Source: Paracoccaceae bacterium
GTDB lineage: Bacteria; Pseudomonadota; Alphaproteobacteria; Rhodobacterales; Rhodobacteraceae
Direction of reading: 5' to 3'
Assembly: GCA_029246285.1 (NCBI GenBank)
Contig: JAQWNW010000069.1
Span: 1-64,000 of the forward strand
DNA: 64,000 bases
The notes under the pieces are model-generated. The model ran no database searches and was not told where the DNA came from. It saw only the letters and a list, made by a program, of their open reading frames with translations. This document shows positions 8,917 through 18,235 of the stretch, one piece after another. Position numbers and translations under genes: made by a program. How positions within the stretch are numbered: position 1 is the first letter of the stretch; each line of letters opens with the position of its first letter.

Positions 8917-10054
8917 TCTTCTCCATCATTTTTACCATATCGACGGAATAATCTAAGTCTAGAGCATCTTTGTTTTGCAAAACAGAAAAGAAAGAAACTG
9001 AGATGCCAGTATCCGGATTTGCTAGCATAAACTGACCGCCATAGCCGCCATGACCCAACCAGATGCCGTTCGTCATAGTCTGGTTTGAATAATTATAAAA
9101 GTCCTTGGGTGGAAGGTTTTTTGGTCCAGGATTTTTTCGTGTATCTTCTATATATTTCTTACTCCCAATTTGATTTCCATCTGCGCCCATACCAAATCGG
9201 CAAAACAGTTGACCAAAGCGGGCTAAGTCTCTTGCACACAGATTTACGCCTCCGTCAACAACAGGAAAGCCGTCTCGATCTGTATGCATATGCCAGTTTC
9301 CTTCGATTCCAATCGCCTCAACGATATTGATCATCCATTCCCGTAAGCTACGCTTGCTAACACTTTCTGCCACCCAAGCCAAAACATCCGTATTTGCAGA
9401 TTTATAGTCAGCATAGCCTGTTTTATTTTCTAATGACGGTCCTATCTGCTCGATCGAGGATAAAAAGGTTTTTTGATTTATCTCTGGAATTTCTTTTGAT
9501 GGCAAACGCCAACCTAAAGTTGTTTCATGGATAAAACTACTCGCAAATGGGTCAGAGTAATCCTCTGAATAGTTGTTAGATAGGTCCATATTTAATACTT
9601 GTTGGATTGTTGCTTCTGCATAACCTGTCCCAATTTCTGGCAGATATTCTTTTACTTTTTTGTTAGGATCCAAAAATCCCTGTGAAATTAATTCTCCACA
9701 AATTAGATTAAGGGTCATTTTGCTAATAGACATTATCGTATGCGGGTGTGTGTGGTGAAAATCTTCGGCATAACGTTCAAAAATTAATTCTTGACCTTTT
9801 AAAACCACCATTCCAGAAAAATGGTTTGTTTCAATCATTTTTTTGACATCAGGGCGCATGCCAATGCTTGCGTTAATATTTGTTTCTAGATGTAAAACTT
9901 TAGCTGCTCTAAATGATACGGAGTAACGGGGGATTCTATATAAATTATGAAATCCATGCCGTCTTGTTTTAGGTTGGTGCCATCTGGGTTTATTATCTTG
10001 AGTGACATGCAGATCTGGGTTGGGAAAGGTAACTATCGGCCCTAATTTCTTCAT
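8900..10054 (-). CDS. Serine hydrolase, beta-lactamase class C / NylB-like family
   Basis: Penicillin-binding-protein-fold serine hydrolase of 384 residues. The nucleophile motif SxxK is Ser109-Ile-Ser-Lys112, the second motif Tyr217 with Asn221 (YKSANTD) and a late HGGYGG stands in the place of the KTG box. This arrangement is that of esterases and amide hydrolases related to 6-aminohexanoate-dimer hydrolase more than true beta-lactamases. I see no signal peptide, so it probably acts in the cytoplasm. It stands alone, with a convergent transporter on one side and the divergent argH on the other. Substrate unknown. Confidence 0.75.
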   Translation of the reverse strand: MKKLGPIVTFPNPDLHVTQDNKPRWHQPKTRRHGFHNLYRIPRYSVSFRAAKVLHLETNINASIGMRPDVKKMIETNHFSGMVVLKGQELIFERYAEDFHHTHPHTIMSISKMTLNLICGELISQGFLDPNKKVKEYLPEIGTGYAEATIQQVLNMDLSNNYSEDYSDPFASSFIHETTLGWRLPSKEIPEINQKTFLSSIEQIGPSLENKTGYADYKSANTDVLAWVAESVSKRSLREWMINIVEAIGIEGNWHMHTDRDGFPVVDGGVNLCARDLARFGQLFCRFGMGADGNQIGSKKYIEDTRKNPGPKNLPPKDFYNYSNQTMTNGIWLGHGGYGGQFMLANPDTGISVSFFSVLQNKDALDLDYSVDMVKMMEKISQEY

Positions 10055-10297
10055 AATCTATCCTTTATACTTTGATCAGTGGATTTTGTAAGTTTGTACA
10101 TTTTCTATTTAGATAATCTAGGCATACCAAAATTATCAATCACTTTCTTGTTTTTCTTATCAATTGCTGTTTTTAAGGAATAACATAGCTGACAAATAAG
10201 TAGTCTTAATAATTTGCACCTTAGATCAACTCAAAGTATACGGTCAGTAGTTATGATAAGCAAAAGTAATTTTGGATTAAAGTTCTAGAGATGTGCT

Positions 10298-11695
10298 ATG
10301 GCTAAAAAAGTAAAAACCAATTTAATGTGGGGTGGTCGTTTTGATGAAGGCCCCGATGTACTAATGGAAAGAATTAATTCATCGATTAATTTTGATAAAC
10401 GTCTTTATAAGCAAGATATAGAGGGCTCTATTGCGCATGCAAATATGTTGGCAAAACAGGGAATTATTGAACTTGGTGAAGCTGATTTGATTTGTGAGGG
10501 ATTGGCTAAAATAAAACTTGAGATCGAAGAAGGTAAGTTTGAATTCAAACCTGCATTAGAAGACATTCACATGAATATTGAGGCTCGTCTCGCTGAACTT
10601 ATTGGAGGTACTGCTGGGAAATTACATACTGCAAGATCTAGAAATGACCAAGTTGCTCTGGATTTTAGAATGTGGGTTCGTGACCATATAGACTTAACCA
10701 TAAGAGATTTAAGAAAATTGATTGAAGCGTTTATAAATCAAGCTGATTTGAATAGTGATCTTATAATGCCAGGTTTTACACATATGCAGGTCGCACAACC
10801 AGTGAGCTGGAGCCATCATATGATGGCTTTTGTTGAGATGTTTGGGAGAGATCTTGCACGGTTTGAAGATGCAAGACGAAGACTAAATGAGTGTCCATTG
10901 GGCGGGGCAGCACTAGCTGGAACCTCTTTCCCAATCGATCGGTATAGTACTTCAAAAATACTTGGTTTTGATCGTCCCATGGCTAACTCTATAGATAGCA
11001 CTTCAGATAGAGACTTTGCTTTAGAATTTTTAACTTGCTCGGCAATCTGCGCAACACATCTAAGCCGGTTCTCAGAGGAACTGGTGATTTGGTCCTCTGC
11101 TCAGTTTAATTTTGTTGAAATATCAGAAAGATTTTCAAGTGGGTCTTCTATTATGCCTCAGAAAAAAAATCCGGATGCAGCTGAGTTAATTAGAGCAAAA
11201 GTTTCTCGAATTAATGGGTCTTTAGTGGCATTATTAACGACAATGAAAGGATTACCTCTGACATACTCAAAGGATATGCAGGAGGATAAAGAACAAGTAT
11301 TTGATGCAGTTGATACATTGCTTTTATCACTCAAGGTTATGACAGGGATGCTTAACGAGTTAAAACCAAATAAAACCAATTTGGAAAAAGCAGCGTCTGT
11401 TGGTTTTTCAACTGCAACTGATTTAGCTGATTGGTTGGTAAAAAATATAAATATACCTTTTAGAGAAGCCCATGAAATAACAGGTAAATTAGTAAAGCGT
11501 GCAGAAGAGAATAGTTGCGATTTAAAGGATCTAAGTCTTGATGATATGCAGGAAGTTCATAGTCTAATTAATAACGAGGTTTATTCTGTATTGAGTGCAA
11601 AGAATTCAGTTGCTTCCAGAAATAGTTATGGCGGGACATCGCCAGAAGAAGTTAGTAAGCAAGTTTCAACTTGGAGAAAGAAGTTATCTTTATGA
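10298..11695 (+). CDS. argH: Argininosuccinate lyase
   Basis: Cleaves argininosuccinate to arginine and fumarate, the last step of arginine synthesis, in the cytoplasm. The 465 residues match the family. The superfamily signature [11 protein letters not shown] is near residue 285, with the upstream catalytic region [10 protein letters not shown] near 110-120 and the [13 protein letters not shown] block near 165. The stop is overlapped by the start of a small lipoprotein gene, which is followed by lysA, an order often seen in proteobacteria. The 243-base region before it, shared with the leftward serine hydrolase, shows no further gene. Confidence 0.96.
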   Translation: MAKKVKTNLMWGGRFDEGPDVLMERINSSINFDKRLYKQDIEGSIAHANMLAKQGIIELGEADLICEGLAKIKLEIEEGKFEFKPALEDIHMNIEARLAELIGGTAGKLHTARSRNDQVALDFRMWVRDHIDLTIRDLRKLIEAFINQADLNSDLIMPGFTHMQVAQPVSWSHHMMAFVEMFGRDLARFEDARRRLNECPLGGAALAGTSFPIDRYSTSKILGFDRPMANSIDSTSDRDFALEFLTCSAICATHLSRFSEELVIWSSAQFNFVEISERFSSGSSIMPQKKNPDAAELIRAKVSRINGSLVALLTTMKGLPLTYSKDMQEDKEQVFDAVDTLLLSLKVMTGMLNELKPNKTNLEKAASVGFSTATDLADWLVKNINIPFREAHEITGKLVKRAEENSCDLKDLSLDDMQEVHSLINNEVYSVLSAKNSVASRNSYGGTSPEEVSKQVSTWRKKLSL

Positions 11696-11799
11696 AATTG
11701 TTAAAAATAATACTTTTAGTTTCTTTTACTGTTTTGGTTTCTTGTGGTGTGGCTGGGGATCCGACTAGACCTGGCAGTTCTACAGAAATTAGCAGTTAA
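11692..11799 (+). CDS. lptM: Small lipoprotein, LptM/YifL-like
   Basis: A 35-residue protein: a charged start (MKLLK), a hydrophobic stretch and the lipobox LVSC with the lipid-attached Cys18, then a short tail [10 protein letters not shown]. Such tiny lipoproteins beside lysA are known as YifL/LptM, which in E. coli helps mature the LptD LPS export channel. It overlaps the argH stop by the ATGA arrangement and is followed 64 bases later by lysA. Identification rests on lipobox, size, tail and position, not on a long match, so the name is probable rather than certain. Confidence 0.72.
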   Translation: MKLLKIILLVSFTVLVSCGVAGDPTRPGSSTEISS

Positions 11800-11863
11800 A
11801 TTATTTTACAATTTTAAAGTTTAATCATAAACGACCTTTTAATTAAATACTAAGAAGAAGATT

Positions 11864-13126
11864 ATGGAAAATTTTACGTACAAGAAGAGAGAGCTTCACG
11901 CTGATGAAGTAGCTATTAGAGAGATTGCTTCTTCAGTTGGAACACCATTTTATGTTTATTCCCAAAGATCGATTGAAAAAAACTATCAATCTTTTTCAAA
12001 AGCATTTTCAAAATTGAATTGCTCGATTTCTTACGCTATGAAAGCTAATTCAAATCAAGCAATACTAAAGGTATTAGGAAACCTTGGCTCAGGAATGGAT
12101 GTTGTTTCAGGAGGAGAGTATTTACGTGCTAGGGCAGCAGGCATTCCAGGTGATCGCATTGTTTTTTCTGGCGTTGGTAAAACCAACGAAGAGATTCATT
12201 TGGCAATAAGTGGTGGAGTTAGACAGTTTAATGTTGAAAGTGAACCTGAATTAATTGAAATTTCAAGGATTGCTTCTAATCTTAATGTAACAGTTCCATT
12301 AACAATAAGAGTGAATCCCGATATTGATGCAAAAACCCATTCAAAAATATCAACTGGAAAATCTCAAAATAAGTTTGGTATTCCTATCATTAATGCGCGG
12401 GAAATTTATGCATTTGCAGCATCGTTACCATCAGTCAAAATTGTTGGGATTGATGTTCATATAGGAAGTCAGATATTAGATTTAGAGCCATACCGTGCAG
12501 CATTCTTAAAAATACGTAAGTTAACAATGGATTTGAGGTTGGATGGGCATGAAATTTCTAGGATAGATTTGGGTGGTGGATTGGGCATAGATTATGGGCT
12601 GAATGATACGAAAATACCTTCTCACTTAGAATATGGTGCTTTGGTTACTGAAATTTTTAAAGATTTAGGTTGCGAAATAGAATTAGAGCCTGGACGTTGG
12701 ATTGTTGGTAATTCTGGCTTGTTAATTAGCTCTGTAATTTACCTTAAGAAGGGTGAAGGGAGAGATTTTTTAATAGTCAATGCGGCTATGAATGATCTAA
12801 TTAGGCCTTCTCTGTATGAAGCTCACCATGAAATTATACCAGTTATGGAGACTGGGGAGAGTTCTTCTTCATTATATGATGTTGTGGGTCCAGTTTGCGA
12901 AACGGGAGATACATTTGCGGTTCAGCGGGAAATAGTCGATATGAAAAAAGATGATCTATTGGCTTTTAAATCTGCTGGAGCATATGCGGCGGTAATGGCG
13001 TCAGAGTACAATTCAAGGCCATTGGTCCCAGAGGTGCTTGTTAATGGTGATAAGTTTAAATTAATTAGAGCAAGACCTACTATTCAAGAAATAATTGATA
13101 GGGATCAGGTGCCAGATTGGTTGTAA
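11864..13126 (+). CDS. lysA: Diaminopimelate decarboxylase
   Basis: PLP enzyme that decarboxylates meso-diaminopimelate to lysine. The 420-residue sequence has the PLP lysine in YAMKANSN (Lys60), the phosphate-binding and substrate segments HIGSQI near 205 and DLGGGLG near 236, ELEPGR near 275 and the late GPVCETGD and GAYAAVMASEYN blocks from the two-chain active site. It follows argH and the small lipoprotein and probably shares their transcript. The last 22 bases overlap the end of the convergent tag gene. Confidence 0.96.
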   Translation: MENFTYKKRELHADEVAIREIASSVGTPFYVYSQRSIEKNYQSFSKAFSKLNCSISYAMKANSNQAILKVLGNLGSGMDVVSGGEYLRARAAGIPGDRIVFSGVGKTNEEIHLAISGGVRQFNVESEPELIEISRIASNLNVTVPLTIRVNPDIDAKTHSKISTGKSQNKFGIPIINAREIYAFAASLPSVKIVGIDVHIGSQILDLEPYRAAFLKIRKLTMDLRLDGHEISRIDLGGGLGIDYGLNDTKIPSHLEYGALVTEIFKDLGCEIELEPGRWIVGNSGLLISSVIYLKKGEGRDFLIVNAAMNDLIRPSLYEAHHEIIPVMETGESSSSLYDVVGPVCETGDTFAVQREIVDMKKDDLLAFKSAGAYAAVMASEYNSRPLVPEVLVNGDKFKLIRARPTIQEIIDRDQVPDWL

Positions 13127-13713
13127 CTTTGCTTGTGTTGAACTTCGGTATGCCGATGACAAGATATTAAGTGATTGTTTATCATACCAACCGCTTCCAT
13201 AAACGCATAAACAATTGTTGGACCACAGTAACGATAGCCAAGTTTTTTTAAATCTTTAGAAATTTTTTGTGACAACGGAGATTGAGTCTGAACATCTACT
13301 TGGCTAACTGCATGAGTTTGTAGTGGACTGAACTGGGTATATTCCCATAGAAAATTATTGAATCCTTTTTGTTTTTCAATGTCTAGGTATATTTTAGCGT
13401 TGTTAATTGTTGCTTCTATTTTACCTCGATGCCTAACTATCTCTTTGTTTTTTAACAAGGAGTTAATTTTCCTAACATTATAATTAGCAATTACCTCTGG
13501 TTGAAAATTATCAAAGGCGGTCCTGAATGCCTCTCTTTTTCTTAGGATAGTAATCCAGCTCAAACCGGCTTGAAAGCCTTCAAGTGTTAGCTTTTCCCAT
13601 AGCATTTTACTATCATGCTCTGGCACGCCCCATTCGTTATCATGATATGTAATATATAGAGGGTCATTTCCAGGCCAAGGACATCTTTCTTTCACATTAG
13701 CTCCTTCCGACAC
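13105..13713 (-). CDS. tag: DNA-3-methyladenine glycosylase I
   Basis: Base-excision repair enzyme that removes 3-methyladenine from alkylated DNA. The 202 residues carry the Tag pattern: RCPWPGNDPLYITYHDNEWG at the N-terminus (zinc Cys and His), FEGFQAGLSW-like block LEGFQAGLSWITILRKREA near 45-63, and a C-terminal CHRH that completes the zinc site. The gene ends inside the tail of lysA on the other strand. It is single and divergent from the phaA promoter region. Confidence 0.93.
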   Translation of the reverse strand: MSEGANVKERCPWPGNDPLYITYHDNEWGVPEHDSKMLWEKLTLEGFQAGLSWITILRKREAFRTAFDNFQPEVIANYNVRKINSLLKNKEIVRHRGKIEATINNAKIYLDIEKQKGFNNFLWEYTQFSPLQTHAVSQVDVQTQSPLSQKISKDLKKLGYRYCGPTIVYAFMEAVGMINNHLISCHRHTEVQHKQSYNQSGT

Positions 13714-13860
13714 TTCAAGTTGATAGTATTATTATGTTATAAATTCTGAACTTACATAATGTCAAAAAACAAAGAATAGTATATGAATTAAACAAAATAC
13801 CAAATTACCCTAACCAAAAAGAGAATATAATAAGTAATTTTATATGAGACAAAGTGTCTA

Positions 13861-13900
13861 AAACGTAATATTATTATTTATTTTTACATATAAACGTAAT
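13861..13900. promoter_or_regulatory. Paired AAACGTAAT direct repeats upstream of phaA
   Basis: The nine-base sequence AAACGTAAT occurs at 13861-13869 and again at 13892-13900, 31 bases apart, which is close to three helical turns and so on the same DNA face. It lies 68 to 107 bases before the phaA ATG. The second copy runs into GTAATTATGTTAC, a small inverted repeat. This may be an operator for the thiolase/reductase operon. No matching regulator is visible in the window. Confidence 0.35.
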
Positions 13901-13921
13901 TATGTTACTAGTAGAATCATT

Positions 13922-13952
13922 TTGTAAGTTTGGTGAAGTTTGGTGCTTACAA
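13922..13952 (+). promoter_or_regulatory. Tandem repeat and hairpin in the phaA leader
   Basis: The ten-base unit AAGTTTGGTG is repeated exactly in tandem (13926-13945) and is flanked by the inverted repeat TTGTAAG ... CTTACAA, which ends about 15 bases before the phaA ATG and just before its AAAGGA ribosome site. If transcribed, it would form a hairpin beside the start site. It may be an operator or a translational control element. Confidence 0.35.
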
Positions 13953-13967
13953 GAAAAGGATAAACTT

Positions 13968-15143
13968 ATGACGAATATTGTTATAGCTTCAGCAGCTCGT
14001 ACCGCCGTTGGCGCTTTTGGAGGCTCGCTCTCTAATGAACCAGCACATGAATTGGGAAAGGCAGTAATAGAAGAAGTTGTACTTAGATCGGGAGTGGATA
14101 AGGCTGAGGTATCTGAGACGATAATGGGGCAAGTATTGACGGCTGGTCAGGGTCAGAATCCAGCACGACAAGCTCATATAAATGCTGGACTACCCATTGA
14201 GAGTGCTGCTTGGGGGATTAATCAAGTCTGTGGATCTGGATTACGTGCTGTAGCAATTGGCGCTCAGCATATTCTCTTAAATGATGCATCAATTGTCGTT
14301 GCCGGAGGCCAAGAAAGCATGTCGTTAAGTCCACATGTGGCTCAAATGCGGTCTGGAACAAAAATGGGAGATGTGTCGTTTATCGATTCAATGATTAAAG
14401 ATGGTCTCTGGGATGCTTTTAATGGTTATCATATGGGAGGTACGGCTGAAAATGTTGCAAAAAAATGGCAAATCTCTCGGGATACACAAGATAACTTTGC
14501 TGTTCTTTCGCAAAATAAAGCTGAAGCAGCATCAAAAGACGGTAAATTTGCTGATGAGATAGTCCCTTATACTATAAGAAATCGAAAGGGTGACATTACT
14601 TTTGATACCGATGAATATATCCGACATGGGGTCACCCTTGAGAATATGCAAAAGCTTCGTCCAGCATTTTCCAAAGACGGCACTATAACAGCAGCTAATG
14701 CATCAGGGATTAATGATGGTGCGGCGGCAGTACTATTAATGAATGCTGATGAGGCAGAAAAAAGAGATATCAAACCATTGGCAAGGATTGTATCTTTTGC
14801 AACGGTTGGAGTTGATCCTGCAATAATGGGTATTGGACCAGTTTATGCCTCTAGGAAAGCATTAGCAAAAGCAAACTGGAGAGTTAATGATTTGGATTTG
14901 ATTGAGTCTAATGAAGCTTTTGCTGCTCAGTCTTGTGCCGTTAATAAAGAAATGGGCTGGGATCCAGCAATTGTTAATGTCAATGGCGGTGCAATTGCTA
15001 TTGGACATCCTATAGGGGCGTCCGGATGTCGGATACTAAATACCTTAATATTTGAAATGCAACGTAGAGATGTAAAAAAGGCGTTAGCGACTTTGTGTAT
15101 TGGGGGAGGCATGGGCGTAGCCATGTGCCTTGAAAAATTATAG
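13968..15143 (+). CDS. phaA: Acetyl-CoA acetyltransferase (beta-ketothiolase)
   Basis: Condenses two acetyl-CoA to acetoacetyl-CoA, or runs in reverse for butyrate/ketone use. Cys88 (NQVCGSGLRA) is the acyl-carrying nucleophile; His347 (GHPIGASG) and Cys377 (CIGGGMG) complete the active site. The frame is open from 13902, but the ATG at 13968 has AAAGGA 8 bases before it and gives MTNIVIASAARTAVG, the normal thiolase N-terminus, and the standard 391 residues. phaB follows after 21 bases. No PHA synthase is in the window, so a polyhydroxybutyrate role is likely but not proven here. Confidence 0.94.
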   Translation: MTNIVIASAARTAVGAFGGSLSNEPAHELGKAVIEEVVLRSGVDKAEVSETIMGQVLTAGQGQNPARQAHINAGLPIESAAWGINQVCGSGLRAVAIGAQHILLNDASIVVAGGQESMSLSPHVAQMRSGTKMGDVSFIDSMIKDGLWDAFNGYHMGGTAENVAKKWQISRDTQDNFAVLSQNKAEAASKDGKFADEIVPYTIRNRKGDITFDTDEYIRHGVTLENMQKLRPAFSKDGTITAANASGINDGAAAVLLMNADEAEKRDIKPLARIVSFATVGVDPAIMGIGPVYASRKALAKANWRVNDLDLIESNEAFAAQSCAVNKEMGWDPAIVNVNGGAIAIGHPIGASGCRILNTLIFEMQRRDVKKALATLCIGGGMGVAMCLEKL

Positions 15144-15164
15144 AAAAAATTTGAAAGGAACAAT

Positions 15165-15887
15165 ATGGAAAGAGTCGCATTAGTTACTGGTGGCACGCGC
15201 GGAATTGGGGCGGCAATTAGTAAAGCACTTAAGCACGAGGGCTACAAAGTTGCCGCAACTTATTTTGGTAATGAAGAGGCAGCGCGTAGATTTAGTACAG
15301 ATACTGGCATTGCAACCTACAAATGGTCAGTTTCTGATTATGAATCCTGCGTTGTTGGTATCAAAAAGGTTGAAGAAGAAATGGGTGCAATTGACATTTT
15401 AGTAAATAATGCCGGTATAACCCGTGATGCTATGTTTCATAAAATTACCTTTCAAGAATGGAAAGAGGTTATTGATACAAATCTTAATGGAGTTTTTAAT
15501 ATGACTCATCCTATTTGGAATGGGATGCGCGATCGAAAATTTGGACGGGTAATAAATATATCTTCAATCAATGGTCAGAAAGGTCAGATGGGGCAAGCCA
15601 ATTACTCTGCTGCTAAATCTGGTGACATTGGGTTTTCTAAAGCGTTAGCTCAAGAAGGTGCTTTTAAAGGGATAACGGTTAATACAGTTTGTCCAGGATA
15701 TGTGGCGACTGATATGGTAAATGCAGTGCCGGAACAAGTTAGAGATGTTATAATTTCTCAAATACCTGTCGGAAGGCTTGGAGAAGCATCTGAAATCGCT
15801 AGATGTGTGACCTTTTTAGCTTCTGATGAGGCAGGTTTTATTACAGGTTCTACAATTACAGCGAATGGAGGTCAGTATATAGTATAA
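15165..15887 (+). CDS. phaB: Acetoacetyl-CoA reductase
   Basis: NADPH-dependent SDR that reduces acetoacetyl-CoA to (R)-3-hydroxybutyryl-CoA. It has 240 residues with TGGTRGIG at 8-15, NNAGITRD at 81-88, and catalytic Ser134, Tyr147, Lys151. The block SSINGQKGQMGQANYSAAKSG is highly typical of PhaB. A clear AAAGGAAC ribosome site follows the phaA stop, so the two genes form an operon that makes the PHB monomer. Confidence 0.94.
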   Translation: MERVALVTGGTRGIGAAISKALKHEGYKVAATYFGNEEAARRFSTDTGIATYKWSVSDYESCVVGIKKVEEEMGAIDILVNNAGITRDAMFHKITFQEWKEVIDTNLNGVFNMTHPIWNGMRDRKFGRVINISSINGQKGQMGQANYSAAKSGDIGFSKALAQEGAFKGITVNTVCPGYVATDMVNAVPEQVRDVIISQIPVGRLGEASEIARCVTFLASDEAGFITGSTITANGGQYIV

Positions 15888-15917
15888 GTTTAATAACTGA
15901 GATTATAATTAATTGTC

Positions 15918-16091
15918 CTAATTATATCTAGTCTCCATTTTATAGATTTGTTCTTTAACCTTTAATTTAAGTTTTTTCATTAATGTAATACTTTCAGTCT
16001 TAATAGAGGGATTTTTCTGGGCATTGGAAATTTCAATTTTAAGAGACTGATGTTTCTTTTTTAATTCCTTAATATAATTACTAGCTACCAT
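15918..16091 (-). CDS. DUF465 (YdcH-like) small protein
   Basis: A 57-residue reading frame with AAGGAGC before its ATG. The sequence starts MVASNYIKELKKKHQSLKIE and is charged and helical, with a second half rich in Lys (LMKKLKLKVKEQIYKME). This matches the short helical-hairpin DUF465 proteins that are common in alphaproteobacteria and have no settled function. It converges with phaB and is followed on its left by the phaB end. Assignment rests on the helix-length, spacing of leucine and lysine and the ribosome site. Confidence 0.65.
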   Translation of the reverse strand: MVASNYIKELKKKHQSLKIEISNAQKNPSIKTESITLMKKLKLKVKEQIYKMETRYN

Positions 16092-16210
16092 TATTTTTCT
16101 GCTCCTTTTGTTATATTTTTAGTAAATACCAAAAATGGCAAATAACCTAAGACTTTTTTTACGGCGATATTTTTGGTGCAGAATATGCTTTCAATGGGTT
16201 TGATTAATTC

Positions 16211-16972
16211 TCATATTTTTAATGCAAAACCATTTTCTAAAATATTTTGTACATCATTAGTGAAACACTTAGAATTTTTCTGAATAGCTTTGTCTTGATG
16301 GACTATAAGTGGAGACTGCAACGAAAATACTCCATTTACGCCTTTTGTCATTTGAATTATCACTCTATTTGAATTCTCATTTATTCGAGAAGATATTGGC
16401 TTCACTCGAATATTCCCAAAATAATTTATGGCTTCGTTAATAATATCTGGAAGCCTTTCAGTTCCAACAATTATTGTGAACAGACCGCCTGGCTTTAAAC
16501 GCTTGGCAGAAATTTTTACCCATTCATTTAAATTGAGCTGCTCCCGAAGACTTAAATCTTTATCTAACATTGCCGAAGGAGTCCCGGCATTTTTCTTATA
16601 AAATGGTGGATTTGTAATTATATGATCAAAATTCTTATTTTTTATCTCTAAGGGTAAATTCTGAATATCACAGTGGTATGTCATTACGTTGGAATTTTTA
16701 TCTAAATTAATTTGAGCCAAATCGGCATATTTTTTTTGAATCTCCACACCATATAAACTTAGATTTGGTATTCGATGGTTTAAGCACATTAGTACTACCC
16801 CCGCTCCACAACCAAGTTCTAAAATGGTTTGATTTTCCTTTGCGGGCACCGAAGCTGCCAAAAAAACAGCTTCCATTGATGACCGGAAGCCAACTTTTGG
16901 TTGTAAAACCTGGATTCGGCCCCCTAAAAAAGCATCTTTGGAAAAATCCCTCATATCAATTTTTAATTTCAT
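16211..16972 (-). CDS. tRNA1(Val) adenine-N6 methyltransferase-like protein
   Basis: SAM-dependent methyltransferase of the COG4123/TrmN6 group, 253 residues. The SAM motif LELGCGAG is at 51-58 and the N6-adenine catalytic motif NPPFY at 121-125, with the N-terminal GGRIQVLQPKVGFRSSMEAV that is characteristic of this group. It probably modifies A37 of a tRNA. The start overlaps the upstream DUF2007 gene by ATGA, so the two are co-translated, and the spacing to the left is an unremarkable 119 bases. Confidence 0.85.
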   Translation of the reverse strand: MKLKIDMRDFSKDAFLGGRIQVLQPKVGFRSSMEAVFLAASVPAKENQTILELGCGAGVVLMCLNHRIPNLSLYGVEIQKKYADLAQINLDKNSNVMTYHCDIQNLPLEIKNKNFDHIITNPPFYKKNAGTPSAMLDKDLSLREQLNLNEWVKISAKRLKPGGLFTIIVGTERLPDIINEAINYFGNIRVKPISSRINENSNRVIIQMTKGVNGVFSLQSPLIVHQDKAIQKNSKCFTNDVQNILENGFALKI

Positions 16973-17181
16973 AGATAATCAATCTTATTATCGGAAAGTA
17001 CTCTTTTAGCTTTATTTAAGTGATGTTCTGATATCATTATTCTACGTGGTAGGATACCTATTGATCCTTCTAATACGCTCATATGGACGTCCAACTCAAA
17101 ATACTCTATGTTTTCGTTGGTCAAGAGTATTTTAACATGGGCAATGACAGCCAACTCATTTGTTCGGATAAGCTCTTTCAT
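16969..17181 (-). CDS. DUF2007 small protein
   Basis: A 70-residue protein matching the DUF2007 'putative signal transducing protein' pattern: an N-terminal MKELIRTNELAVIAHVKILL, then a cluster around FELDVHMS and IGILPRRIMI and a C-terminal DEDLAEAR-like helix (HLNKAKRVLSDN). The fold is small alpha/beta, seen in related proteins that may bind metal or regulators, but function is unknown. It overlaps the methyltransferase start and is divergent from the polyprenyl synthase gene, the usual alphaproteobacterial arrangement. Confidence 0.8.
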   Translation of the reverse strand: MKELIRTNELAVIAHVKILLTNENIEYFELDVHMSVLEGSIGILPRRIMISEHHLNKAKRVLSDNKIDYL

Positions 17182-17239
17182 AAAAATATTAAATGCAAAA
17201 CCTTTTAGATTGTCGATACAAAGTATTACAAAAAATTAA

Positions 17240-18235
17240 ATGAATAGCCAAATGGATAACCCAGCAAAAGTTTTAGGATCTGATTTTGAGGCGGAAATGC
17301 GATCGGTAGATCGAATACTTAATAGATATATGACCTCTGATTCAACACCAATTATTTCTGAATTATCGAGGCATCTTATTAATGCTGGTGGTAAGAGATT
17401 AAGACCATTATTAACTATAGCATCTGCGAAGATGTGTAATTATTCTGGTGTTGCTCATATTAAATTAGCAGCAGCTATCGAATTTATTCACTCCGCTACT
17501 CTTCTGCATGATGATGTTGTAGATGAAAGTGAGAAAAGACGTGGGAAATCAACTGCAAACTTTTTATGGAACAACCAGTCGTCAGTTCTAGTAGGAGATT
17601 ATCTTTTCTCAAAATCATTTCAATTAATGGTAGAAGCAGAATCATTAAACGTTTTATCAACTTTAGCTGATGCTTCTGCCACAATATCTGAAGGAGAGAT
17701 ATTGCAGTTAAGCGCAGTGAGAAATCTTAATACTAGTCAAGAGGTTTACTTCAAAATCATTGAAGGAAAAACAGCCGCTCTTTTTTCGGCTGCTACAAAG
17801 GTTGGTGCAATTATTGCAAATACGGAGAAAGAGACTGTCACGGCCCTTATGAATTATGGTAGATTTTTGGGATTATGCTTTCAGTTAACAGATGATTTGT
17901 TAGATTATACTGGAGATGAAGAAAGTTTTGGAAAAAAAATTGGGGACGACTTTAAGGAGGGAAAGTTAACTTTGCCCTTAATAAGGGCTATTGAAAAATC
18001 TTCATCAAAAGAGCGAGAATTTTGGAAAAACGCGATTCAGAGAAATTCCCCACTTGATGATGGCTTAGAGCAAGCACTATTTATTATGGATAAATATGAT
18101 ACCTTAGATTTTACACGAAATGAAGCTATAAAGTATTCTAGTAAGGCATCTGAATCTTTAGATGTATTTCCTAGAAGTGATCTAAAAGATACATTGAAAG
18201 AACTCGCGTCATACGTCGTTTCAAGAATTAATTGA
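17240..18235 (+). CDS. ispB: Polyprenyl diphosphate synthase (octaprenyl/decaprenyl type)
   Basis: Builds the long isoprenoid side chain of ubiquinone from IPP and an allylic primer. It has 331 residues with the two aspartate motifs DDVVD at 91-95 and DDLLD at 217-221, and GGKRLRP at 50-56 for pyrophosphate binding. Small residues before the first motif (HSATLLH) fit a long-chain product, but whether it is C40 or C50 cannot be read. Alphaproteobacteria usually make Q-10. The last bases overlap the end of convergent ispE. Confidence 0.9.
   Translation: MNSQMDNPAKVLGSDFEAEMRSVDRILNRYMTSDSTPIISELSRHLINAGGKRLRPLLTIASAKMCNYSGVAHIKLAAAIEFIHSATLLHDDVVDESEKRRGKSTANFLWNNQSSVLVGDYLFSKSFQLMVEAESLNVLSTLADASATISEGEILQLSAVRNLNTSQEVYFKIIEGKTAALFSAATKVGAIIANTEKETVTALMNYGRFLGLCFQLTDDLLDYTGDEESFGKKIGDDFKEGKLTLPLIRAIEKSSSKEREFWKNAIQRNSPLDDGLEQALFIMDKYDTLDFTRNEAIKYSSKASESLDVFPRSDLKDTLKELASYVVSRIN

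Noticed and set aside
10055-10297. Possible small gene between the serine hydrolase and argH
   Set aside because: No open frame with ribosome site longer than about 30 codons.
13714-13967. Search for a tRNA or small RNA gene upstream of phaA
   Set aside because: No cloverleaf with a CCA-side stem or TTC arm seen; the region holds short repeats only.
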